The translations under genes and the position numbers were made by a program. From positions 1 through 24,896 of the IMG/VR virus record IMGVR_UViG_3300033153_004087: DNA of 24,896 bases, one strand, 5' to 3'. The DNA comes from a virus. The notes beneath the pieces were generated by a model. It worked only from the letters and a program-made list of their open reading frames with translations. It did not search any database and was not told where the DNA came from. Shown here one piece after another: positions 16,530 through 23,141 of this stretch (position 1 is the first letter of the stretch; each line of letters opens with the position of its first letter).

Positions 16530-16931
16530 ATGGCTTTAAAAACTGAAGAAAAGAAGCGGCGATCAGGCAAGAAGATGCATGAGGTCTTCGATGAAGAACT
16601 CCTCGTACTATTTGAAGAGGATGAAGTTTTTAGGAAGGAATCCCTAAAGAATTGGGCGAAAGAAGATCCTAAAGGATTTATGCAGATATACGCCAGCCGT
16701 CTTCCACGAGTAGCACCTGTTGATCAAGATCTCTTAAAAAATGAAATATCACTAAAATCAATACTGGTCGATCTCCCTGATGTAGAGGATGTCCTTGGTG
16801 AATATAATAAAGTCAAAGCTGAGAATAGAATGCTCACTACAGAGAATAGTAATCTTAAAGAGCAAGTAGACTTCCTTAATAAGAAAATGCAGAAGATGAG
16901 AGCGAAGAATGTCCAATCAGATAATAACTGA
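16530..16931 (+). CDS. Probable terminase small subunit
   Basis: A 133-residue charged protein directly before the large terminase, overlapping it by 23 bases. The N-terminus is basic (EEKKRRSGKKM), followed by helices, and residues about 85-125 form a coiled coil with heptad leucines and asparagines (YNKVKAENRMLTTENSNLKE). DNA-binding helices followed by a coiled-coil oligomerisation segment are typical of small terminases, which pick the packaging site and feed DNA to TerL. No family profile is recognised with certainty; the call rests on position, size and architecture. ATG 16530 has AAGGTGAG nearby. Confidence 0.55.
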   Translation: MALKTEEKKRRSGKKMHEVFDEELLVLFEEDEVFRKESLKNWAKEDPKGFMQIYASRLPRVAPVDQDLLKNEISLKSILVDLPDVEDVLGEYNKVKAENRMLTTENSNLKEQVDFLNKKMQKMRAKNVQSDNN

Positions 16932-18483
16932 AGGGGGATTAAAAAAGCTCCGTAAGAAGATGCAGATGTATATGAAGTTCTGGCAGAAAGATCCTGTCGC
17001 CTTTATATATATGCTAAAGATTGCGAATATACTCCCCTATCAAGCTGAGATTATTCAGTCTGTTGTAGACAATAAAAGAACTATCGTAAGGTCAGGACAT
17101 GGTCTAGGCAAGACTTTTATCATGGCTCTATCTGCCATCTGGTGGATGTGCACCCACTTTATCAAAGGTGAAGGTTGCTCTATTATCGTAACCTCCCCAT
17201 CTGCATCTAACTTAACTACTGTATTCATGCCTCAGCTATCAAAGTGCATTGACCTCCTCCCTGCTTACTTCAAAGATCACTTCGAGATTACCGCTGAATC
17301 TATCTACCAAGTAGAGGACTCTAGAGGTTGGCGTTTAGATTTACGTACTGCGAGAAAAGAGAATCCTGATGCAATGGCTGGACAACATAATGTTCTATTC
17401 CTTATTGATGAATGGTCTGGTGTTCCCATTGAGATTTACCGGGTAGTAGAAGGTGCAATGTCAGATGAAGGCTCAAGAATACTTGCTATCGGAAACCCTA
17501 TTCGTAGAACCGGCTGGGGATATGAGGCATTCACTAAGAATAAGAAGCTATGGAAGACTTTCCACTTAGATGGCTCGGTTTATACGCATGACAAAGAGTT
17601 CGAAACTGTATGGCATGATGCATTGGGCAACCAACACTCTGATATGAATGTGGGTCGTGTTGACCCTAAAGAGGTTCAGAAGTGGCTGGATATATCTGGC
17701 GGCAATGTAGATGGATATGATTATCGTATTCGTGTTACTGGTGATTTCCCTCTTGCAGGTAAGAATCAATTTATATCTCTTAAGGTTATTGAGCCCTGCT
17801 TTAAGACTGACTTCTATAAAGATCAAGATAAATCACACTCTCTAGCTCTTGACCCTGCAACTAGTGGTGGTGATGATATTGCCTTAGTCCATCGTTGGGG
17901 ATCTAATCTAATGAGTATTAAGACTTGGCAAGAAGCTGATACAAGAAAAATATCCTATCAAGTTCGTGATTGGCTTAGGGCTGAAGGTTCTCAATTTAAA
18001 TTTAAGTTTATTGCTATCGATGCAATCGGTGATGGAAAAGGTGTGTACGACTCTATTAGAGAGATGCATGAGAAAGGTGAGATTAGGAACCTTGAGGCGG
18101 TCTTTCAATACAAGTCATCATTTGAAGCTACCAACAAAGAGAGGTATGATAGATTAAGAGATGAATCATGGGATAAGATGAGGAGCTGGTTTATTAATGA
18201 GAACCCTCATTTCTCAAGATTGTATACTAATCTATGTGAAGAGCTTAGAGAGGAACTTGTAGGATTGACTTCAGATTTTACATTAAGTGGAAAACTTAAA
18301 CTCGAATCTAAAAAAGACCTTAGAAAGAGAGGAATCAAATCACCGAATATTGCCGATGCTTTAGCTATGACATTTAGCAGGCATGACGATATTCAAATGA
18401 CACAAAAGAAAGATAGATATGAGGTAGCTTTAGAGGAGTATGCACGTGGACGCAGTGCCTCTATACCTTGGAATGCAATATAA
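16909..18483 (+). CDS. Terminase large subunit (packaging ATPase and nuclease)
   Basis: A 524-residue protein. The Walker A is GHGLGKT (residues 63-69) preceded by LPYQAEII, the adenine-binding Q motif region. The Walker B is VLFLIDE (residues 162-168) with catalytic Glu168. The coupling motif is AIGNP (193-197). The nuclease half shows LALDPATSGGDD (Asp315), FIAIDAIGDGKG (Asp371) and SPNIADALAM (Asp483), the three acidic metal ligands of the RNase H-like fold. It drives genome packaging at the portal and cuts the DNA. Both domains are complete. Its start overlaps the upstream gene by 23 bases. The terminase genes are on the opposite strand from the portal, which is less common than one continuous operon. 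Confidence 0.93.
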   Translation: MSNQIITEGGLKKLRKKMQMYMKFWQKDPVAFIYMLKIANILPYQAEIIQSVVDNKRTIVRSGHGLGKTFIMALSAIWWMCTHFIKGEGCSIIVTSPSASNLTTVFMPQLSKCIDLLPAYFKDHFEITAESIYQVEDSRGWRLDLRTARKENPDAMAGQHNVLFLIDEWSGVPIEIYRVVEGAMSDEGSRILAIGNPIRRTGWGYEAFTKNKKLWKTFHLDGSVYTHDKEFETVWHDALGNQHSDMNVGRVDPKEVQKWLDISGGNVDGYDYRIRVTGDFPLAGKNQFISLKVIEPCFKTDFYKDQDKSHSLALDPATSGGDDIALVHRWGSNLMSIKTWQEADTRKISYQVRDWLRAEGSQFKFKFIAIDAIGDGKGVYDSIREMHEKGEIRNLEAVFQYKSSFEATNKERYDRLRDESWDKMRSWFINENPHFSRLYTNLCEELREELVGLTSDFTLSGKLKLESKKDLRKRGIKSPNIADALAMTFSRHDDIQMTQKKDRYEVALEEYARGRSASIPWNAI

Positions 18484-18496
18484 ATGGAGACTGGAC

Positions 18497-19072
18497 ATGC
18501 CTAAAGGAAAAATGAGTGATGAGCAAAAACGCAAAATATCCGAAGCGAACAAAAAGCGACACGCCGAAAAGAAAGCCGCGAAAGAAGCCAAAGAAGTAGA
18601 AGCTCCTGAAGTAAGCATTGAGCAAGAGATGGCTGTAATGGATGAAGCTGGGCAAGATGCTATTAAGCAGCAAGTCATTCAAGATGCTATAGCTGCAGCA
18701 CTAGCGGAACTATCTGGAGAGAAATCTAAGGTAAGAATTGATAAGAATAAATGTACCAGGCACCCTCATGAAGATGTGAAGCCGGGCGAGAATTGTCAGA
18801 AGTGTATTGTAGCCTCTCAGAGACATGCACAGAGGATGAAGTTAGCAGGTGTCCTTCCTTGTCCTAAGTGTGGAGATAATGTAAGTGAAAGTCGTGGCGG
18901 AACTATCAAGACTTTTCAAAGTAAGAATGGAATGTATTCTTGCGGCAACTGTGAAATAGACTATACTGTAAAAGGAGAAATATCAACTTGGCAAAGTGGG
19001 GGCGCTCAGCGTCATGTGAGTAATGAGATTCTTTATAGAAAGAGAAGAGGATCCCAAGGCGGTCACTATTGA
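18497..19072 (+). CDS. Zinc-ribbon protein with NUMOD3-like N-terminus
   Basis: A 191-residue protein. The frame is open further upstream inside the terminase gene, but ATG 18497 is chosen because GGAGA lies 6 bases before it. Residues 3-20 (KGKMSDEQKRKISEANKK) resemble the NUMOD3 DNA-binding motif seen in homing endonucleases. Residues 20-70 are an Ala/Glu/Lys helix. Then come two cysteine clusters: Cys86, His89, His91, Cys100, Cys103, and a zinc ribbon with Cys122, Cys125, Cys149, Cys152. The C-terminus is basic. No nuclease core (HNH or GIY-YIG) is visible. It probably binds nucleic acid, perhaps helping packaging or regulating late transcription. Its function is not known. Confidence 0.65.
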   Translation: MPKGKMSDEQKRKISEANKKRHAEKKAAKEAKEVEAPEVSIEQEMAVMDEAGQDAIKQQVIQDAIAAALAELSGEKSKVRIDKNKCTRHPHEDVKPGENCQKCIVASQRHAQRMKLAGVLPCPKCGDNVSESRGGTIKTFQSKNGMYSCGNCEIDYTVKGEISTWQSGGAQRHVSNEILYRKRRGSQGGHY

Positions 19073-19097
19073 TCTTATAGTAATATAAAGATAATAT
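19069..19097 (+). promoter_or_regulatory. Possible sigma70-type promoter before the spike genes
   Basis: TTGATC (19069-19074), 17-bp spacer, TAATAT (19092-19097), in an 87-bp AT-rich spacer between the zinc-ribbon gene and the spike-base-like gene. Each box matches four of six consensus bases. The spacer also has a T7 run (around 19130) without a clear hairpin. Confidence 0.3.
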
Positions 19098-19159
19098 ATA
19101 GAAAAAGAAGAATATAGACTGGTTACTTTTTTTGTGGACGCAATTTAAGGTAATATAAA

Positions 19160-19465
19160 ATGAGCAATGCAGGTAGCTTAGGAAGAAGAGACTTTAGAAA
19201 TGGTGGTGATGAAGAGTTAATAGGATGCGCATCATCTGGCATCCCGTTAGCTGCACCGGCGAACGTAACTTTTGGTGATCCCGCTGTTGGTGATGATTAT
19301 TATGTCCCCCGTTATATGACCGCTAATACCGATGGCACTATAATTGTCACTGGTTGGCATGCTGATGATTTACCTCATACTAGAAATGTAGTTACAGGAC
19401 AAATCATCCACTTTAGACCTAAGGCGATTACCGGCGGTACTGCCGATGTAATTCTGGAGTACTAA
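19160..19465 (+). CDS. Small virion protein resembling head spike-base proteins
   Basis: A 101-residue protein with AAGG about 9 bases before ATG 19160. It is beta-rich: DYYVPRYMTANTDGTIIVTG, then GQIIHFRPKAITGGTADVILEY. This order (strand, Asp-Gly turn, strand, Gly-Gln strand, then a Gly-Thr-Ala turn and a hydrophobic end) resembles the small spike-base proteins known from gene transfer agents and some phages (Rcc01079-like). The next gene encodes a long repeat protein, so the pair could be base and shaft of a head or tail spike. This is a resemblance by eye only. Confidence 0.4.
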   Translation: MSNAGSLGRRDFRNGGDEELIGCASSGIPLAAPANVTFGDPAVGDDYYVPRYMTANTDGTIIVTGWHADDLPHTRNVVTGQIIHFRPKAITGGTADVILEY

Positions 19466-19466
19466 A

Positions 19467-21200
19467 ATGCTACAGGTCGGGCCGCATGTTCGGCCCAATA
19501 GCAACAACTTTGTTACGGTTATTGGTGGTGTACCTCTATTCATACTCTCCTATAACACAGAGCTAAGTGACGGAACCTCCTCGCCATCCCTAAATGCAGT
19601 TCTACCTATGACCGCTGGGCCTGAGGTGGATTGGACTGAGGTGATTAATAATCTTAATAGTCATACCTACGCATCGGGGGACACTTATCAGATAACTATC
19701 GATAATACAAATGCGGATTTTAGGTTCGACAACATTGGTGATAAGATCAAGATCATTGATGTTAGTAAATGCAATGGATTGAACATCACTAACAACTCTG
19801 TGTTTAGAGGATGCGGCAATTTACAATGGTCGGCAACTGATGCCCCTAACATAGTAACCACTAACCTAGACAGTATATTCTTAGGTTGTGGGTCGATGGA
19901 TGGCGATCTCAGTAAGTGGGATGTCAGCAACGCTACTCGCATGGTGAACATGTTCTTCTCTGCCTCATCCTTTACTGGCGGAGGTATAGAGAATTGGAAT
20001 GTAGGTAACTGCGAAAACTTTTTTCAAATGTTCTTTGGTGCGAACTCTTTTAACGCTGCCGAAATAGGTGTTTGGGATATGTCCAGCGCGACCAATATAG
20101 GCGGTATGTTTAGAATTAACAGCGGTTTTAATAAGTACATAGGTGATTGGGTCGTCGATAATGTCACAAACATGAGTCACTTATTTGCTGGCGCTTCTTC
20201 ATTTAATCAAGATATTAGCGGGTGGGACGTGCGGAATAATGTAGTGTTCCACGCTATGCTTGCAAATGCCAATAGTTTTAATCACGATCTAAGCCCTTGG
20301 AGATTCGATTCAGCAAATGATGTATCTTGGATGTTTACAGGAAATCCCGTATTTAATAATGGCGTGGGTGATGGTCAGTTTCCATTAGCCACCAATTTTA
20401 GCAACATGTTTGCTAGTGCGTCAGTCTTCAATTTTGACATAAGCGGCTGGAACACCCCCAACGCCACAAATATGGCTACCATGTTTAAGAACGCTACTTC
20501 ATTCAACAGGAATCTTACTTCTTGGGATGTCGCAAACGTCACAAACATGACTGAAATGTTTTCTGGTGCGAACGGGTTCAACGGGACTATCAACGGCTGG
20601 ACAACAACCTCACTAACTGATATGACTTTTATGTTCCTTAATGCGTGGGCATTCAATCAAGATGTTGATAACTGGGATGTAAGTGGTGTCTCTGATATGT
20701 CAGCTGTATTCGCGGGGGCCATAGGATTCGATAAAAGTGTTAATGCTTGGGATGTAAGCAATGTCACCTTATTCAATAACATGTTTGATTCAGCCACTGT
20801 ATATAATCAGGCGATGAACTCTTGGGTTACTACTAGTGCCACGAACATGACGGAAATGTTTAAAGATTGTGGTGCCTTCAACCAGGACATTAGTAGTTGG
20901 AATGTAAGTAGTGTTACTGATATGTCTGGCATGTTCTTACGGGCAACGGCATTTGATCAAGATTTAACAGGCTGGAATGTTGGTGCTGTCACTTATATGG
21001 CTAATATGCTTGATAATTCTGGCATGAGTACGGCAAATTATGATAATTTCCTTGTCATGTGTAACGCAACTTCCTCTCAAGCCAATGTTGTTGTTGGTGC
21101 TGCTGGTCTAACTTATACATCAGCAGGAGCAGGCGGTACAGCTAGGACAGCATTAATTAATGATCATGGCTGGTCATTTGTAGGAGATAGCGGAGTATGA
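19467..21200 (+). CDS. BspA-like (DUF285) leucine-rich-type repeat protein, probable spike or receptor-binding protein
   Basis: A 577-residue protein starting one base after the TAA of the preceding gene. Residues 1-118 are a beta-rich head. Residues about 119-515 hold 16 repeats of about 25 residues with the pattern W-D-V-S-N-V-T-N-M-x-x-M-F-x-x-A-x-x-F-N-x-D-I-S-x (for example SWDVANVTNMTEMF, SSWNVSSVTDMSGMF), the DUF285/BspA repeat. The C-terminal 62 residues (AGLTYTSAGAGGTARTALIN and HGWSF) are the usual end of this class. There is no signal peptide or anchor, so it is likely a virion part and not a secreted adhesin. BspA-type proteins bind surfaces and matrix proteins; here a role in host attachment is inferred. 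An inverted repeat at 19479-19496 sits in its first codons. Confidence 0.75.
   Translation: MLQVGPHVRPNSNNFVTVIGGVPLFILSYNTELSDGTSSPSLNAVLPMTAGPEVDWTEVINNLNSHTYASGDTYQITIDNTNADFRFDNIGDKIKIIDVSKCNGLNITNNSVFRGCGNLQWSATDAPNIVTTNLDSIFLGCGSMDGDLSKWDVSNATRMVNMFFSASSFTGGGIENWNVGNCENFFQMFFGANSFNAAEIGVWDMSSATNIGGMFRINSGFNKYIGDWVVDNVTNMSHLFAGASSFNQDISGWDVRNNVVFHAMLANANSFNHDLSPWRFDSANDVSWMFTGNPVFNNGVGDGQFPLATNFSNMFASASVFNFDISGWNTPNATNMATMFKNATSFNRNLTSWDVANVTNMTEMFSGANGFNGTINGWTTTSLTDMTFMFLNAWAFNQDVDNWDVSGVSDMSAVFAGAIGFDKSVNAWDVSNVTLFNNMFDSATVYNQAMNSWVTTSATNMTEMFKDCGAFNQDISSWNVSSVTDMSGMFLRATAFDQDLTGWNVGAVTYMANMLDNSGMSTANYDNFLVMCNATSSQANVVVGAAGLTYTSAGAGGTARTALINDHGWSFVGDSGV
19479..19496 (+). promoter_or_regulatory. 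GC-rich hairpin in the first codons of the BspA-like gene
   Basis: GGGCCG, loop CATGTT, CGGCCC form a perfect 6-bp GC stem starting 12 bases after the ATG, with no T tract. In an AT-rich genome this stands out and may slow translation initiation or pause ribosomes. Confidence 0.5.
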
Positions 21201-21535
21201 TAACAGATATTACAGTTAACAATAAATATGTATTAATTTATAGTGGATCTATATATTTATCAGGTAGCTTAACTACAGGCCAAGTCACAAGCCCTCACAC
21301 TGTAGAGGTATTCGATACAGTGCAGGAAATTTTTGACCGTGGTCTAGAATTAGGCCTTACTTGCACTACAAGGGATTTAATTAGAATGATGGAACATGGG
21401 GTGACAATCACTCCTGACGTAGAAACACACTTACTAAGCTACATCTGGGAAGATGAGTATAAGATATTCTGGAGTAGAATGGAAGCTTTAGGATATGAGA
21501 AGCCGGAGGAGGAAGAGATTATCTCAACTGAGTAG
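21197..21535 (+). CDS. Small protein linked to the spike gene (N-terminal part of an amber-interrupted frame)
   Basis: A 112-residue protein starting at ATG 21197 that overlaps the TGA of the repeat protein (ATGA). The start is beta-rich (YVLIYSGSIYLSGSLTTG), the middle helical (VQEIFDRGLELGLTC), and the end very acidic (EKPEEEEIISTE). Small genes after spikes or fibres often encode their assembly factors. It ends at TAG 21533-21535, and the same frame stays open for 159 more codons, which encode a beta-sandwich domain. The product may therefore be a truncated or readthrough form of a 272-codon gene. No family is recognised. Confidence 0.6.
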   Translation: MITDITVNNKYVLIYSGSIYLSGSLTTGQVTSPHTVEVFDTVQEIFDRGLELGLTCTTRDLIRMMEHGVTITPDVETHLLSYIWEDEYKIFWSRMEALGYEKPEEEEIISTE

Positions 21536-22015
21536 GATAGAGATCAATCTGATGTAGATGTAGATGTACAGGGCATAAAGAACGTTACTAATACCAAGGT
21601 ATTTGCTGCTGGCCATGTAACTGGGAACTCCACAGAGACAGTTATCTCAGCAATAAGTACTCCAGTTAAGATAAATGTAGGATCCACTTGGACTGATATA
21701 GACAAGTCTAGATTTAATTTTGACGCTACTGGAACTTGGACTTATACAGGGAAAGAGACTGTCACAAAATTTATAATGGTACTTGCTAATATCGATCCAG
21801 TCGGTGGAGGTAATGATGAAGTTGGCCTCTACATAGCATTAAATGGAGTTCCTGTAGCTACATCAAAAGGGCAGGCTGCTGCAGGTCAAGGATCACAAAT
21901 TACTGCAATTGGCAATATAACACTAAATACAAACGATACTTTAGAGGCTTGGGTAGAAAACGAGTCTGATACATCTAACTTAATAATAAGCACTGCATCC
22001 TTTGATGTAGGTTAA
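21536..22015 (+). pseudogene. Beta-sandwich fibre domain behind an in-frame amber codon, without its own start
   Basis: In frame with 21197-21535, codons 21536-22012 are open and end at TAA 22013-22015. The encoded domain starts with a DVDVDVQGIKNVT linker, then VKINVGSTWTDIDKSRFNFD, WTYTGKETVTKFIMVLANID, VGLYIALNGVPVATSKGQA and LEAWVENESDTSNLIISTAS. This is the C1q/TNF-like jelly-roll pattern found at the tips of phage fibres and head proteins. No ATG, GTG or TTG occurs in this frame before ATG 21776, and that one falls inside a beta strand, so it would give a broken domain. Either ribosomes read through the amber codon, or this is a remnant of a fibre gene. Confidence 0.6.
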
Positions 22016-22045
22016 TTTCCTCAGTACGTATCGAGCTGAGGGCTG

Positions 22046-22075
22046 GGTCACTCCTTTATGGGGTGGCCTTTTTCT
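22046..22075 (+). terminator. Rho-independent terminator after the spike genes
   Basis: GGTCACTCC (22046-22054) pairs with GGGGTGGCC (22060-22068) around TTTAT, with two G-T pairs, and is followed by TTTTTCTTT. A second stem CCTCAG/CTGAGG lies just before it (22019-22041). Confidence 0.8.
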
Positions 22076-22092
22076 TTATATAGCTGTATAAT
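22064..22092 (+). promoter_or_regulatory. Possible promoter for the phospholipase gene cluster
   Basis: A perfect TATAAT lies at 22087-22092, 24 bases before the next ATG, with a poor -35 (TGGCCT, three of six) at 17 bp. Its place directly behind a strong terminator supports a fresh transcription start. Confidence 0.4.
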
Positions 22093-22115
22093 AACAATTT
22101 AAGAAGGAAAATTAT

Positions 22116-22478
22116 ATGGAACCTTACGACCCTAATAAAAGATACTTTGGCCCTCAAGGAAGTCCTCTCTGTAAATTAATTCCAGAAGCGCCTCCTACAG
22201 TCCCACAATTAGAACCTGTATTTAATAGATCTGCCTATAATCATGATGTTGGTTATTCCGGGAAAAGAAAGAGTGGATTATTTGGATACGTTAAAGACTT
22301 CTTTGAAAGGAAGCGCATAGATGAAAAGTTCTTAGATGATATGGAGCTTGGCATTATGCAGTACCTAGCAGAAGATAAGATCACCGAAGAACAAGCAGAT
22401 ATCGCCCTCTTGTATGCAAAGATAGCATATAAGGCAGTTAGAAAATGGGGCTGGACATTCTATAGAAAAGGAGAATAA
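22116..22478 (+). CDS. Phospholipase A2-like protein (parvovirus VP1u-type domain)
   Basis: A 120-residue protein with AAGAAGGA before ATG 22116. YFGPQG (residues 10-15) resembles the YLGPG calcium-binding loop of parvoviral phospholipase A2. FNRSAYNHDVGY (residues 36-47) contains the catalytic HDxxY motif (His43, Asp44, Tyr47). A later helix with IDEKFLDDM (residues 68-76) matches the ADxxF position, and ALLYAKIAYKAVRKWGW forms the C-terminal helix. Secreted PLA2 enzymes use His and Asp with calcium to hydrolyse the sn-2 ester of phospholipids. The cysteines of animal enzymes are absent, as in viral ones. In a phage it could open membranes at entry or at lysis; a nearby lipoprotein gene and the late position favour lysis. 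The domain call is by motif and spacing. Confidence 0.65.
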   Translation: MEPYDPNKRYFGPQGSPLCKLIPEAPPTVPQLEPVFNRSAYNHDVGYSGKRKSGLFGYVKDFFERKRIDEKFLDDMELGIMQYLAEDKITEEQADIALLYAKIAYKAVRKWGWTFYRKGE

Positions 22479-22479
22479 C

Positions 22480-22788
22480 ATGTTAAAAGCAGAGCTATAC
22501 GCCGCCCTTATTGAAAGGGGATACTCAGACGACCAATTAGAAGGAAAGTTAAAATCTGAACTACAGGATCTATATGATCAACAAGAGATCACAGTTGAGG
22601 CGATACCCGAAGAAGTACCTGTATCTGAAGTCAAGTATATCATCTCCAAGAGAGATAAAGAATACTGGTGCTTGGATGGATCGAAAATCCCTTTCAGAGA
22701 ATTTGATAAGCCAGCTGGATATCTCAAGCCTTTTCCGAAAGCAGGAGATGAAGTAAAGAAGACTGGCGATAAGTGGGTATTAGTATGA
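22480..22788 (+). CDS. Hypothetical protein with SAP/HeH-like N-terminus
   Basis: A 102-residue protein one base after the stop of the phospholipase gene, with AAAGGAG before the ATG. Residues 1-35 (KAELYAALIERGYSDDQLEGKLKSELQDLYD) form two helices joined by a turn, like short SAP/HeH domains found in phage proteins. Then comes an acidic Pro/Val linker (EAIPEEVPVSEV) and a C-terminal beta part with YWCLDGSKIPFREFDKPAGYLKPFPKAGD. Operon position links it to the lipoprotein and phospholipase genes. Function unknown. Confidence 0.6.
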   Translation: MLKAELYAALIERGYSDDQLEGKLKSELQDLYDQQEITVEAIPEEVPVSEVKYIISKRDKEYWCLDGSKIPFREFDKPAGYLKPFPKAGDEVKKTGDKWVLV

Positions 22789-22997
22789 TCAATACAAAGA
22801 TTAAGGCTCTATTGATAATATCAATGATTGGCTCGGGCTGCATGACCTACAAGAAAGTATCGAACCATTATACCGCAAATCTTGGATCTAAGATAGAAGT
22901 AAAAGAGAGCCCAAATAAAGTATCTGGCTCTGATGCGCAAGATTCCTTAAATGGAAACGATGTAAAGCCTGAGGTATCCTTGCCAATGTTGCCTTGA
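22785..22997 (+). CDS. Small lipoprotein, possible outer-membrane spanin
   Basis: A 70-residue protein. An in-frame GTG at 22773 exists, but ATG 22785 is chosen: it overlaps the TGA of the preceding gene (ATGA) and opens a clean signal peptide MINTKIKALLIISMIGSGC. Cys19 would be the lipidated residue, although Gly at -3 is unusual for a lipobox. The mature part is short, hydrophilic and ends with Pro residues (KPEVSLPMLP). Phage lipoproteins of this size at the end of a late operon are often o-spanins (Rz1-like), which help disrupt the outer membrane. No i-spanin is seen directly next to it. The -35 box of the downstream RNA promoter lies in its last codons. Confidence 0.6.
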   Translation: MINTKIKALLIISMIGSGCMTYKKVSNHYTANLGSKIEVKESPNKVSGSDAQDSLNGNDVKPEVSLPMLP

Positions 22998-23008
22998 GGT
23001 TATATAAT
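22980..23008 (+). promoter_or_regulatory. Near-consensus sigma70 promoter of a small RNA
   Basis: TTGCCA (22980-22985), exactly 17 bp, TATAAT (23003-23008). Eleven of twelve bases match consensus. It lies across the end of the lipoprotein gene, and no gene follows on this strand before the terminator at 23062-23094. Confidence 0.6.
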
Positions 23009-23014
23009 AAGTAA

Positions 23015-23096
23015 TGAATTAGCGGATTATCCCTTTCTCCCTTGTTCATTTACTCCCTTGGCCCGGTGGTTACTCCCTTTTCCACCGGGTTTTTCT
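23015..23096 (+). ncRNA. Candidate small RNA of about 80 nt with three CUCCCUU motifs
   Basis: The segment is bounded by a near-consensus promoter (start predicted near 23015) and a strong intrinsic terminator. It has no reading frame of note (ATG-AAT-TAG only). CTCCCTT occurs at 23037-23043, 23053-23059 and 23073-23079, the last inside the terminator loop. The second and third are part of an identical TTACTCCCTT. Such C-rich unpaired motifs are used by several bacterial small RNAs to bind Shine-Dalgarno sequences. Its target is proposed to be the leftward small-gene operon. Prediction only. Confidence 0.5.
23062..23094 (+). terminator. Strong intrinsic terminator of the rightward unit and small RNA
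   Basis: CCCGGTGG (23062-23069) and CCACCGGG (23082-23089) form a perfect 8-bp GC-rich stem with a 12-base loop, followed by TTTTTCTTT. Confidence 0.9.
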
Positions 23097-23102
23097 TTGC
23101 AC

Positions 23103-23133
23103 AAAAAAGCCCCAACTGACTAGGCTGGGGCTT
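23103..23133 (-). terminator. Intrinsic terminator of the leftward small-gene operon
   Basis: On the minus strand AAGCCCCA and TGGGGCTT form an 8-bp stem (23126-23133 and 23107-23114) with an 11-base loop, followed by a run of T (complement of A 23103-23108). It lies back to back with the rightward terminator. Confidence 0.9.
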
Positions 23134-23141
23134 ATACGTAA

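Noticed and set aside
19820-21000. CRISPR-like or non-coding repeat array
   Set aside because: The ~75-bp periodicity is that of degenerate DUF285 protein repeats within one long reading frame; the DNA units are not identical and have no spacer structure.
21776-22015. A separate 79-residue gene starting at ATG 21776
   Set aside because: The start falls inside a beta strand of a domain that clearly begins near 21620 in the same frame, and no ribosome-binding site precedes it. The frame is better read as the continuation of 21197 past an amber codon.
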